From the NCBI RefSeq assembly GCF_030915445.1, contig NZ_CP133264.1, positions 2,728,001 to 2,792,000 on the forward strand: a DNA stretch of 64,000 bases, given 5' to 3'. A program made the translations under genes and the position numbers. This DNA is from Clostridium sp. OS1-26. Its GTDB lineage: Bacteria; Bacillota; Clostridia; Clostridiales; Clostridiaceae. Positions within the stretch are counted from its first letter, which is position 1. Each line of letters starts with the position of its first letter. This document shows positions 8,906 through 17,403 of this stretch, piece by piece. Under the pieces are notes generated by a model. It was not told the origin of the DNA and ran no database searches. It was given only the letters and a program-made list of their open reading frames with translations.

Positions 8906-9346
8906 AAGAAGAAGGATAACCCTACTTCTAGTAGATTCTAATTCATCAAAAAGTAGTAACTCAGGTATTTAGTAGTCTTTATGTAGATTGTACAAAGCGT
9001 CTAGTAGTATCAGACTATAGGACGTACGTAGTACAAATAGGAAGTATTTGGCTAATGTAATCTATACGATGATACTCATGCGATAGCGTTGTATAATGAG
9101 TTTGTTGTACAGGCATCTAAAGACATCGATATAGAATATGTTTAGTACAAATAAGAATTAGCTTTATAATAATATGTTAAAAATCAGTTAATATCTAAAG
9201 GTTGTAATACCCTCGACATATAGTTATTAGTCGGGAACTCTAAAGAGAAAGGGTGATGAAAATTCAAATAGAACCAAATAGTTTTTCCGATGAGTTAGGA
9301 TCTACTTAACCACCAGTTAGTGTCATTTAACTAATTGGTGGTTTTT
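8906..9346 (+). ncRNA. Candidate ~440-nt structured non-coding RNA, family not identified
   Basis: Between the kinase and a dead transporter locus lies a stand-alone transcription unit with a consensus promoter and a strong terminator but no ORF. Complementary segments suggest many helices: CTACTT/AAGTAG near the 5' end; TGTAGATT (8982-8989) with AATCTATA (9059-9066); CAAATA (9034-9039) with TATTTG (9045-9050); ACTCAT (9074-9079) with ATGAGT (9096-9101); ACCCT-CGAC (9209-9217) with GTCG (9230-9233) and AGGGT (9250-9254). It is richer in G and C than the surrounding intergenic DNA. I could not match it to tmRNA, RNase P RNA, SRP RNA, 6S RNA or a known riboswitch. It might belong to a large structured clostridial RNA class; that is unresolved. 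Confidence 0.55.
9310..9346 (+). terminator. Terminator of the structured RNA
   Basis: CCACCAGTTAGT pairs with ACTAATTGGTGG and is followed by five T's. Stable intrinsic terminator. Confidence 0.85.
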
Positions 9347-9365
9347 ACTTTTTGTTATTTCGTAT

Positions 9366-9925
9366 ATGGTGGTTTATATCGAAGAATATGATGAAGCAGC
9401 AGCGGACTTGCAAAATATCGAAAAACTAAGAGAAAAGACTGAAAGTGCAATTCAAGACTTAAGCAATTTAAAGGCGCAGGTATCTCTTGGAAAATATGAT
9501 GCAGATAAAGTGAAGGTAGGCCAAGAGGCAGTGATAAAAGCCCCAGGTAAATCTTCAAAAAGCTTCTCAAAGTGATTACATAGATTTAAATGATGTAAGG
9601 CAGGTTAAGGAAAGAATTCCATCGGTAAAATATTCATCGCCTGTTATGCAAAAGCAAGGCGATAGGTGCTGCTACGCTAAATATACTTCTTCAATTTTTA
9701 ACGGAATCCGTTATTATATCTGTTATTGGCGGAATAATCGGAATGGTTTTAGGTATTTTAGGGGCTTACTTAATAGGACTCTTTGCAGGTATAACTCCAG
9801 TAGTTTCACCATTAGTAATAGTAGGCGTTATAATGTTTTCATCAGCAGTAGGCATATTTTTCGGAATATACCCTGCCAAAAAAGCAGCAGATCTTGATCC
9901 TATAGATGCTTTAAGATACGAATAG
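9366..9925 (+). pseudogene. Remnant of a MacA/MacB-type ABC efflux locus
   Basis: Fragments in different frames. Residues from 9366 to about 9560 (coiled-coil ...EKLREKTESAIQDLSNL, then YDADKVKVGQEAVIKA) resemble a periplasmic-adaptor/HlyD-type protein. From 9570 a different frame gives QSDYIDLNDVRQVKERIPSV, like the extracytoplasmic domain of a MacB permease. From about 9660 the C-terminal FtsX/MacB permease domain appears ([20 protein letters not shown] ... ending [13 protein letters not shown] at 9925). The adaptor C-terminus, the ATPase and most of the permease are missing. This is real decay with large internal deletions, not a single-base error. Confidence 0.75.
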
Positions 9926-9960
9926 CTAAGGTGCAGGCAATTTTTGCTTGCACCTTAGCT
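9924..9960. terminator. Perfect inverted repeat, probable terminator
   Basis: AGCTAAGGTGCA and TGCACCTTAGCT flank a short loop directly at the end of the dead permease gene. The T-tract is weak, but the long stem makes a transcription end likely. Confidence 0.55.
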
Positions 9961-10022
9961 ACATTTCTTCAATAATTCTTTTAGTACATAAAAGAATTAT
10001 TAGCTTCAGGGAAAGTTATCCT

Positions 10023-10658
10023 TTATTTTACAAGCTCTATATTTAAAGCGGCAGTGTGAGGTGGAAGACTCATTGTCATTACTGGTCCATAAACTACTCT
10101 AACTTTAACACCTTTCTTCAAATCTAAAAGGCTGCCATTATTGAAAGTTGTTTTATCGCTTATATTAAATATTATTTTATCAAAATTAGAGCTCTTACTG
10201 TCAGATACCACAGATATTGATTTACCATATTTATTATCTATTACTTCGTCTATTTGTCCTTCATATATACAATCCTCTTTTAACAGGTTTATAGCAATTG
10301 CAGTAGCTTGACCAGGTATACTTCTTGTAACAGCACCAGAAAAAAATACGTTTACTCTGTCTCCTATTTTTAAAGTTTCCTTCTCTACATTAAGTTTTGT
10401 ATCATTATTTATATGAAAAATTAATGAGTTAAGGGGAGAATTACTCTCTCCAAGCTTTGATATCATTACATCTAATCCATCCTTTGTTTTCTTTACATCG
10501 GTTATTTTACCATTATACATGGATGCATCTGCCACTGTAATATAGCTTAAATCACCTCCTGTAGTTTTTCTGTTTTCAGTGTTTGTCCCAGAATAAACTG
10601 TATTGGATGTCATTACAGAAGTTACTATAACCCCTGCTAATATTAAATCTTTTAGCAT
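10023..10658 (-). CDS. Exported protein with two similar beta-type repeats
   Basis: A 211-residue protein. The N-terminus (MLKDLILAGVIVTSVMTSNTVYSG) is a signal peptide. The mature part holds two tandem copies of one fold: repeat 1 (~residues 48-128) ends GDRVNVFFSGAVTRSIPGQA, and repeat 2 (~132-211) ends GVKVRVVYGPVMTMSLPPHT. The pairs V-x-V-F/Y-x-G-x-V/A-T-x-S-x-P line up clearly, indicating an internal duplication. The start has TAAAGGAGG 8 nt upstream. No enzyme motif is visible; function unknown. Monocistronic, convergent with the dead efflux locus. Confidence 0.7.
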   Translation of the reverse strand: MLKDLILAGVIVTSVMTSNTVYSGTNTENRKTTGGDLSYITVADASMYNGKITDVKKTKDGLDVMISKLGESNSPLNSLIFHINNDTKLNVEKETLKIGDRVNVFFSGAVTRSIPGQATAIAINLLKEDCIYEGQIDEVIDNKYGKSISVVSDSKSSNFDKIIFNISDKTTFNNGSLLDLKKGVKVRVVYGPVMTMSLPPHTAALNIELVK

Positions 10659-10888
10659 TTTTATTGCCTCCTTTATCGTCTTTTCATTATATTAGACGAT
10701 AAATAAAGAAAGTTGTTCCATAATGAATATAAAAAATTATATAATCTTTTTAAAATTTTAGAGGAAATTAATGTATTTTGTAGAATTAATGATTAAAGAT
10801 GAATTTTTTATGAATTTATATTAATAGTTCTTAATATTTACTAAAATGTATAATAAATTAACTTCAGTGTATGAGAGGTATACAAAAT

Positions 10889-11953
10889 ATGAAATTAAAA
10901 AAGGTTTCTATGAGAATTCATGAACTGAAATCTGGAATGATAGTAGCGGAAGAAATAAAGTCTGGAAATATAGTGCTAGTTTCCGAAGGAGTGGAACTCA
11001 CTGATGATTTAATAAAGAGATTAAAAGATAGATATTTTGAATATAAAATAATGGTTTATAGTGAAGATGATTATGAAGATGAGAATATTACAATAAATAG
11101 AATTAAAACTGTAGAAGAAGTTAAAAGAAGTTTTGACGAATTCTCAAATAATGTAGAAGAAATATTTGAGAGCATGGATGGAAGAATAAAAGTTGATATA
11201 ACTGAAATTAGGAATTTCACAAACAAGGTCGAGGAAGAATTAAATTCACCTAGTGCTGTAATAAAGAATATAGTGCTTTATGGAAGCGATAATGATTGCA
11301 TATTCAAACATTCTGTTAACGTAGCGGCTCTAAGCTCTATACTTGGTAAGTGGATAGGCTTTGATGAAAAAGAAATAAAATTTTTAACCTATGCAGCCAT
11401 TTTACATGATTTTGGGAAGACAAAAATTGATAAGAATATATTGTATAAGCCGGGATTTTTAACAACAAAAGAAAAAGCCATTATAAGAGAGCATCCTGTC
11501 ATTAGTTATAATTTTGTAAAAGAAATACCATACTTACATAATTCAGTAGCTTATGGCATACTTATGCACCATGAAAGATTGGACGGTTCTGGTTATCCTT
11601 TAGGGGTAAAAGGAGATAAAATACATTCCTTTGCTAAAATAATTGCCATCGCAGATACTTTTGATGCAGTTAACTCAAATAGGGTATATAAAAAGAGAGA
11701 AGATCCTTTTGCAGCTCTAGAAACAATTCAAAAAGAGAGCTTAGGAAGATTGGATTATGAATATTGTAAGATATTTATAGAACATATAATAAACTATTAT
11801 GTAGGGGAAAATGTACTATTAGATACAGATAAAGTGTGCAAAATAATACAAATACATGTAAATGACTTATCAAGACCACTTCTATTAGATGAAGGAGAAT
11901 TTATAGACTTGAGAAAAGAAAAAGATTTGCATATAAAAAATTTGGTTTTATAG
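10889..11953 (+). CDS. HD-GYP domain protein, probable c-di-GMP phosphodiesterase
   Basis: About 354 residues. An N-terminal region (~1-110, LKSGMIVAEEIKSGNI) precedes the HD-GYP domain: HSVNVAALSSILG, ILHDFGKTKID (the metal-binding HD), a conserved HPVISYNF, HHERLDGSGYP (the HHExxDGxGYP signature) and IIAIADTFDAVNSNRVYKK. HD-GYP enzymes hydrolyse cyclic di-GMP in the cytoplasm. The ORF can start at 10871, but no ribosome site precedes that ATG; GAGAGG sits upstream of the ATG at 10889, which I prefer. It could counteract the diguanylate cyclase encoded at 29.2 kb. Its TAG stop is formed by the first bases of the repeat that follows. Confidence 0.85.
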   Translation: MKLKKVSMRIHELKSGMIVAEEIKSGNIVLVSEGVELTDDLIKRLKDRYFEYKIMVYSEDDYEDENITINRIKTVEEVKRSFDEFSNNVEEIFESMDGRIKVDITEIRNFTNKVEEELNSPSAVIKNIVLYGSDNDCIFKHSVNVAALSSILGKWIGFDEKEIKFLTYAAILHDFGKTKIDKNILYKPGFLTTKEKAIIREHPVISYNFVKEIPYLHNSVAYGILMHHERLDGSGYPLGVKGDKIHSFAKIIAIADTFDAVNSNRVYKKREDPFAALETIQKESLGRLDYEYCKIFIEHIINYYVGENVLLDTDKVCKIIQIHVNDLSRPLLLDEGEFIDLRKEKDLHIKNLVL

Positions 11954-12018
11954 GGATTAAAGGTTGAAAGTTAACGTATCCCTTTGTATAAGTTAACTTT
12001 CGGCCTAGTACCTTTATA
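11949..12018. repeat. Family-1 palindromic repeat, minimal copy D
   Basis: A 70-bp element with the same ends as copies A-C (TATAGGG...; GAAAGTTAAC... and ...GTATAAGTTAACTTTCGGCC ... TATA) but almost no middle. It lies between two convergent genes. Removing it and one TATA/TA duplication recreates a TAA stop codon for the HD-GYP gene. Confidence 0.75.
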
Positions 12019-12023
12019 AGAAA

Positions 12024-13001
12024 CTAAGAAATAATTTTATTTTGAATAAGAAATTGCTTTACTTTTGCAGTATACTCAGCTTTATTGGTGAAGTAGGACA
12101 TAGCATGTTCAGCATCTGGTGAAATATATATAGTCTTAGGGCCTGTTTTTTCTAGATATAATTCTAAGGACATTGATGCTGGTATAAAGGTGTCATTGCT
12201 ACCATGAATAAACATTACAGGGGTTTTGATGTTTTTTATTGCTTTTATAGGAGACACTGCGTATAATGAAAATCCAGATTTATTAAGTGCCACAATGTTT
12301 GCATAGAAAAGGATAAATCCAGAAGCAAGTTCCAAATGAGGTTTTTCATCTCCAGCCAGTTTCATACTTAATAGTTCCGAAATATCAGAGTATGGACAAT
12401 CTACTACGTAGAAGCTTACATTTTTTTTCGCCTGATCTAAGTTTGCCTGCAGCAATGCAGTAACGGCACCAAGAGACTCACCATGTACACCTAATATAGC
12501 ATTAGGGGTTACCCATCTTACCCAGTTAACTATGTTATCAAGGTCAGTTTTTTCAAAGAAACCTAAAGATATATCATTACCTCCACTTTTGCCATGATAT
12601 CTTGAATCATATACAACTACATTAAAGCCCATATCAAGGTACATGTCAGCATATTTCATCGACTCCCAGCGACTTGCAGTAATTCCATGAACTATAATAA
12701 CAGTGTTATTCGTAGGCTTAGAATTAAATATATATGTGCCAGAAAGCTTATATCCAAAACTGGATTTTATAGATATATCATAAGATTCAAGGGTTTCAAA
12801 CCGTTTAAAGTTAAAGCTATTTTTGTAGTACCCAATATCTGTATTGGCTCTATTAATAGATATCCTACATATTTTTTGATAATACATATTACCCAAATAA
12901 AAGCCTATTACATTAACAATAAGTAATAGTACTATTGATACTAATAATATTAATTTATACTTCTTTTGGGGGGTGGGTATTTTTACTTCTAAGTTGTTCA
13001 C
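12024..13001 (-). CDS. Membrane-anchored alpha/beta hydrolase
   Basis: About 325 residues. One N-terminal membrane segment (LILLVSIVLLLIVNVIGFYL) is followed by an extracytoplasmic alpha/beta-hydrolase domain: HGITASRWESM (oxyanion region), nucleophile elbow GVHGESLGAVTAL (Ser in GESLG), acid in MFIHGSNDTFIP, and His in DAEHAMSY. The substrate is unknown; the family contains peptidases, esterases and thioesterases. The ATG at 13010 lies directly against the GGAG sequence, so the GTG at 13001, nine bases downstream, is the better start. It lies 18-27 bp behind the solute-binding protein gene and is probably co-transcribed with it. Confidence 0.8.
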   Translation of the reverse strand: MNNLEVKIPTPQKKYKLILLVSIVLLLIVNVIGFYLGNMYYQKICRISINRANTDIGYYKNSFNFKRFETLESYDISIKSSFGYKLSGTYIFNSKPTNNTVIIVHGITASRWESMKYADMYLDMGFNVVVYDSRYHGKSGGNDISLGFFEKTDLDNIVNWVRWVTPNAILGVHGESLGAVTALLQANLDQAKKNVSFYVVDCPYSDISELLSMKLAGDEKPHLELASGFILFYANIVALNKSGFSLYAVSPIKAIKNIKTPVMFIHGSNDTFIPASMSLELYLEKTGPKTIYISPDAEHAMSYFTNKAEYTAKVKQFLIQNKIIS

Positions 13002-13028
13002 TAAAACCATCTCCAGAAAATAACTATG

Positions 13029-14345
13029 TTATTTTAACTTTAATCCATTATCAAGTTCTCTAGTATAGCTATCTACAGAAAGAAGACCGGTCATAAATAC
13101 CGATGAATCTTCAATTACGGCCTTTGATGCATTAACATTTATATTATTTTGAAGTAAGCCAATAGTAATATTTTTATTAATAGATAAATCTTCCGTAAAT
13201 TGCTGTAAGGATACAGGAGTATTACTAGGTAGTTTCCAGTTTTGCTTGCTAGGAATATAAATGACGGAAGGATTACCTTGCTTTTCATATAAATACTTAT
13301 TATAATACTTGGACATTTCTATTGCTAACTTCACTGCTTCTTTTGGATGCTCTGAGGTTGACGAAATAAACAAACCTGAATTCTTTCGTAATCCACCTAC
13401 TAGATTATTAGAGACAATTGACTTTGATTTTCCTATATAAGGATAATAAAGTAATCTGCACTTTCCATTAAGTTTTTGATTAGATATCTTAAAATCTGAG
13501 GAACTTGTACAATACATAGCAGCCTTGCCTGAATAAAAAAGGTTAGCAGCATCTGCATCTGTAAGGGATTTAGGATTGTCTCCAAAGGCTCCCATGTTTA
13601 TTAAGTCCTTTACACTGGAGGCAGCTTCTTTAAAAGACTCATCAGAAAACTTTTCTTTACCATTTATAATCTTTTGAGTAACTTGCGGATCAATGGTGCA
13701 GGCAAAACCTTCAATCACATTATATACAGTTCTTCCATCTTTCCCACCAAGGGCTATAGGCATAAGTCCTTTAGCTTTAAATGTAGAGACTGCAATTTTA
13801 AATTCCTCAAAATTAGTGGGAGGTTTAATATTGTTTTGCTCAAATAAAGCAGTGTTTATTTCAATCACTTGATAGTATACTTCCTCGAAGGGTACTGCAT
13901 ATATATGACCGTCGGAACCATCGGCCTTTGCTGAAGGAATAACCATATTCCAAAATTTTAATTCATCTAAGTATTTATCTACAGGTTGCACTACATTTGC
14001 AGATAAAAGTTCATTAGAAAACCCATCTCCATTTGAGAAAAAAACATCAGGTTTATCATTTGAGGATAAAAGTACTTTAATTTTTGTTTGATAGCTCTGT
14101 ATATCACCTTTTATGAAACTAAAACTTACATCATAGTCTGGAAATTGGGTTTTTATATCTGCCGCAAAAGTTTTAAATACTTCTAACTTGGCGTTATCTT
14201 CCGAGGACATTGCACATCTAAGTTTTATTTTTTCTTCGTCCTTGGGTAAATTCACTTGTGGCGAGGGTTTAGCACAGGCTATGAGCATAGAAAGAAATAG
14301 AAATATGGTAATCAGCAGGGAATATTTAAAATTTACCGTTTTCAT
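13029..14345 (-). CDS. ABC-type extracellular solute-binding lipoprotein (family 1)
   Basis: About 438 residues. A lipoprotein signal peptide ends in the lipobox LIAC with the modified Cys at residue 24, then AKPSPQ. The mature protein has family-1 (sugar-type) solute-binding features: DVFFSNGDGFSNELL, YAVPFEEVYYQVIEINTALF, GLMPIALGGKDGR, and AMYCTSSSDFKI. A start at 14363 is possible, but GGAGGT precedes the ATG at 14345 (MKTVNFKYS), which is chosen. No permease or ATPase gene is adjacent, so it is an orphan binding protein that must borrow a transporter or act as a sensor component. The hydrolase gene follows in the same operon. Confidence 0.8.
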   Translation of the reverse strand: MKTVNFKYSLLITIFLFLSMLIACAKPSPQVNLPKDEEKIKLRCAMSSEDNAKLEVFKTFAADIKTQFPDYDVSFSFIKGDIQSYQTKIKVLLSSNDKPDVFFSNGDGFSNELLSANVVQPVDKYLDELKFWNMVIPSAKADGSDGHIYAVPFEEVYYQVIEINTALFEQNNIKPPTNFEEFKIAVSTFKAKGLMPIALGGKDGRTVYNVIEGFACTIDPQVTQKIINGKEKFSDESFKEAASSVKDLINMGAFGDNPKSLTDADAANLFYSGKAAMYCTSSSDFKISNQKLNGKCRLLYYPYIGKSKSIVSNNLVGGLRKNSGLFISSTSEHPKEAVKLAIEMSKYYNKYLYEKQGNPSVIYIPSKQNWKLPSNTPVSLQQFTEDLSINKNITIGLLQNNINVNASKAVIEDSSVFMTGLLSVDSYTRELDNGLKLK

Positions 14346-14398
14346 TAACGTTAACACCTCCAAGTTATTATAGAATTTAAACTCTATAATCTGGATTT

Positions 14399-14463
14399 AG
14401 GCATCTTCCCAAAAATAACAAGATCAATATAATACTGACTGGTTATTTTTAGGAAAATGCCTT
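14399..14463. repeat. Long hairpin in the divergent promoter region
   Basis: AGGCATCTTCCCAAAAATAAC (left arm, 14399-14419) pairs almost perfectly with GTTATTTTTAGGAAAATGCC (14442-14461). The loop is about 22 nt. It lies between divergent genes in the leader of the binding-protein gene and has no T-tract, so it is more likely a regulatory RNA element, an operator or a small palindromic repeat than a terminator. Confidence 0.5.
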
Positions 14464-14618
14464 AGCTCATAAACAAAATTATAAATCTAATTTATGGAAA
14501 TGTAAATTGTTCCTTTTGCCTTAAAAATGTAACAATATTAGAAAATATCGTATAATAATATACATAACTGGAGAGAAAATTAATAAGATAACATATGAAA
14601 TGATATGGGGGTGTATAC

Positions 14619-15391
14619 GTGGCTGTTCCTATATACGTTGTGTGTAAAGCAAAAGCGAAAACTATTACGAGCATTGGTTGTGAGATTCCGAAAAAAGAGG
14701 GAAGACTGAGGTTAGAAGGAGATGTTCAATGTCGTTATGAAAAATTAGGAGGGGTATTTCATTATTATTTTAAGATGCATGCTGAAACATTATATATGGA
14801 AAAGGAGAAATTTTCTTTCAATAGTGGTAATATTGAGGTTCAGGTTAATGTTAGATCTCATGAAGGAAGAAAAACCCCAAAATTAGAATACTTGTTTAAA
14901 GAAGATATAAAAGTGAAGGATGAGAAAAAGTTCTCATTAAAAGAACTATCAAGATTAGACTACGGAATAAAGATATTTAATTATGACCAGGAAGAAAATA
15001 AAGAAAATACAATAGCCTTAGATTATATAAGAAGTAACTTATTTAATATGGATGAATTCAAAGCTGTCCCTACTACTATTGATTTGAACCACGAACTGCA
15101 TGAACATATTACTCAAGCTAAAAGGAAGGATGCAGATGTTTATATTTTTGGAGATTTATATTCATTCGAAACAAAAGAAGGAGAAACAAGAGAAGAACGA
15201 TTTATGAATTTAAAGAAAAGGGGTCCAAGAGGCATTCATGATGTGCATATGAATCAGGGAAGTTCTCAAAAAAAGAATGGATATCTAATAACGGTGAATA
15301 TCAAGATGGAGGAGTCCTTATTCATTTTAAATCAAGAGAAGAAGATAGATGGGTAGGTATTTTCTTGAGATTTGAAGGTCAGTATAAATAG
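14619..15391 (+). pseudogene. YukJ/DUF2278 family protein, frameshifted near the C-terminus
   Basis: The C-terminal motif RGIHDVHMNQG identifies the DUF2278 (YukJ) family. In the frame as given, translation diverges after SSQKK and ends at 15356 with an unrelated tail. If the seven-A run at 15268-15274 had eight A's, the protein would continue EWISNNGEYQDGGVLIHF... and end ...FLRFEGQYK at 15391, which is the expected family C-terminus. The protein is about 257 residues when repaired, with no signal peptide. Cellular role unknown. The start is GTG behind a GGGGGTG sequence. The break is most likely a one-base sequencing error. Confidence 0.7.
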
Positions 15392-15507
15392 GGTAAAATA
15401 AGCAGATTAAATTTAGATTAAAAATTCCAATAATCATTGATTAAGATTATATAGTAATGCATAATTATTTTAAATAAAGTTTTCGACTTTTTACGGGGGA
15501 TTTTTAC

Positions 15508-16620
15508 ATGAATAAATTTTTAATTAATAAGAAACTTTTAAAACAATTAGATTTTACTATGCTTATTACTGGTGCCTTAATTACTATATTTGGAATTATA
15601 AATATATATAGTGTAACCCATTTAAAACAAGGTTTCTATTATGGTAAACTTCAAATTATGTGGTTACTTCTTGGAATAATTGTTGTGTACTTGATATTAA
15701 TTCCTGATTATAATCTTATAGGAATATATTCAAAGCCCATCTTTTGGGCTGGTGAAATAGTGCTGCTATTTAACGACGTAACAAGTAGAGCAGTAAAAGG
15801 AGCTGCATCCTGGATAAGAATAGGAAACAGAGCAATTGAGCCAGGAGAATTTGTAAAATTTGGACTAATTTTATTGCTTGCAAAAAGCTTGGATGAAATG
15901 GATGGAGATATTAACAATCCTAAGAATTTTTTTAAGCTATCCATATATGCATTAGTTCCAATGATATTAATAATTATTCAACCTAATATAGGCATGACAC
16001 TGATTTGTTTTTTTATTACCCTAGGTATATTTTTTATTTCTGGTCTAAATTTAAAAGTTATTATAGGTGGATTTCTAAGCTTAATTCCATTTAGTTTACT
16101 TGTATGGTTCGGAGGATTTTTAAAGACATATCAAAAAGAAAGAATACTTGTTTTTTTAAATCCAGAAGCATATCAGCTAGATGCAGGGTTCCAAATAACG
16201 CAGTCTATAATAGGTATTGGAGCTGGAGGGGTACTTGGAGCTGGCTTTTTAAAAGGAATTCAGGTAGCAGGAGGGTTTATTCCAGAAGCTCATACAGATT
16301 TTATCTTTGCTGTAGTAGGAGAAGAATGGGGACTAATAGGTGCAATTTTACTTTTGGTTTTATATGGTATATTAATTTATAGAATGATTAAACTAGCTAA
16401 AGAGTCTAAAGACATTATGGGACGACTTATATGTGTAGGCACAGCATCTTCATTTTTATTTTCAATCTTACAAAACATAGGAATGACAATTGGTATCATG
16501 CCAGTAGCTGGTATTACATTGCCTTTCATGAGTTATGGAGGTAGCTCTATACTAGCTAATTTTATGGCACTAGGATTGGTGTTGAATGTATCTATGAGAA
16601 AAAATAAAATTAATTTCTAG
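15508..16620 (+). CDS. rodA: RodA/FtsW/SpoVE-family SEDS peptidoglycan glycosyltransferase
   Basis: A 370-residue polytopic membrane protein with about ten helices. SEDS hallmarks are present: GAASWIRIGNRAIEPGEFVKF, QPNIGMTLICF, the catalytic loop PEAHTDFIFAVVGEEWG with the essential Asp264, and the C-terminal MPVAGITLPFMSYGGSS. SEDS proteins polymerise lipid II into glycan strands in partnership with a class B PBP. Length and the short N-terminus fit RodA better than FtsW. No PBP2 or mreBCD gene is next to it, so it may be a secondary, stress-related copy. A two-component system and a PAP2 phosphatase follow on the same strand. Confidence 0.85.
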   Translation: MNKFLINKKLLKQLDFTMLITGALITIFGIINIYSVTHLKQGFYYGKLQIMWLLLGIIVVYLILIPDYNLIGIYSKPIFWAGEIVLLFNDVTSRAVKGAASWIRIGNRAIEPGEFVKFGLILLLAKSLDEMDGDINNPKNFFKLSIYALVPMILIIIQPNIGMTLICFFITLGIFFISGLNLKVIIGGFLSLIPFSLLVWFGGFLKTYQKERILVFLNPEAYQLDAGFQITQSIIGIGAGGVLGAGFLKGIQVAGGFIPEAHTDFIFAVVGEEWGLIGAILLLVLYGILIYRMIKLAKESKDIMGRLICVGTASSFLFSILQNIGMTIGIMPVAGITLPFMSYGGSSILANFMALGLVLNVSMRKNKINF

Positions 16621-16710
16621 ACAAGTTTACCTATAGGTAATATATATTAGGCAAATGATTAAATTTTGCAACTCAACAATATATCTATAGGAGACTTAAA
16701 GGGAGGGCAT

Positions 16711-17403
16711 ATGAACAACTATAAAATTTTAGTAATTGAGGATGAGGAAAGTATTTCTAGCTTTATTCAATTAGAATTAAACCATGAGGGTTATATAGCC
16801 GATGTTGCATTTGATGGTATAGAGGGGTTGAATAAAGTTAAGAAAAATACCTACGACTTAATAGTGCTAGATATTATGCTTCCAGGGATAAATGGTATTG
16901 AAGTTTGCAGGAAAGTTAGACAGTTCTCAGATATACCAATTATTATGCTTACTGCAAAAGACGATTTATCAGATAAGATAACAGGACTTGATATGGGTGC
17001 AGATGATTATATGACTAAACCTTTTATAATAGATGAACTATTTGCCAGAATTAGAGCAAATTTAAGAAGAAAAAATGATGAGAACAGTAAATCTATATTA
17101 AAAGCAAAAGATTTAATTATGGATTTAGATAAGCATCAAGTTACAAGAAGCGGTAGACATATAGAACTTCGAAAAAAAGAATATGACTTGCTGGAATATC
17201 TTCTAATAAACAAAGAAATTGTAATAAACAGAGATCAAATATTGGAAAAGGTATGGGGATATGAGTATTTTGGTGATACAAATGTTGTTGATGTAAACAT
17301 TAGATATTTACGAAGTAAAGTTGATGACCCTTTTGAAGATAAGCTAATCCAAACTGTAAGAGGAGTTGGTTATACAATAAGGGAGCATAGTAATGAAAAA
17401 TAA
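16711..17403 (+). CDS. OmpR/PhoB-family response regulator
   Basis: A 230-residue protein: receiver domain (KILVIEDEESISSF; phospho-acceptor Asp54 in LIVLDIMLPGING; conserved Thr in MLTAKDD; Lys in MTKPF) followed by a winged-helix DNA-binding domain (~130-230, ELRKKEYDLLEYLL ... DVNIRYLRSKVDD). The ORF extends upstream to a TTG at 16666, but AAAGGGAGGG immediately precedes the ATG at 16711, which is chosen. It overlaps the kinase gene by 11 bp. It probably controls the cell-envelope genes around it; no target site was proven. Confidence 0.9.
   Translation: MNNYKILVIEDEESISSFIQLELNHEGYIADVAFDGIEGLNKVKKNTYDLIVLDIMLPGINGIEVCRKVRQFSDIPIIMLTAKDDLSDKITGLDMGADDYMTKPFIIDELFARIRANLRRKNDENSKSILKAKDLIMDLDKHQVTRSGRHIELRKKEYDLLEYLLINKEIVINRDQILEKVWGYEYFGDTNVVDVNIRYLRSKVDDPFEDKLIQTVRGVGYTIREHSNEK

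Noticed and set aside
8906..9346. Identification of the structured RNA as tmRNA, RNase P RNA, SRP RNA or 6S RNA
   Set aside because: None of the diagnostic sequences (tmRNA ends and tag, GAGGAAAGUC of RNase P, SRP tetraloop region) can be found.
16666..16710. Extended N-termini at upstream TTG/ATG codons (16666, 14363, 6409, 20702, 46530, 10871)
   Set aside because: In each case the proposed upstream start lacks a ribosome site, while a good site lies inside the extension just before the next start codon.
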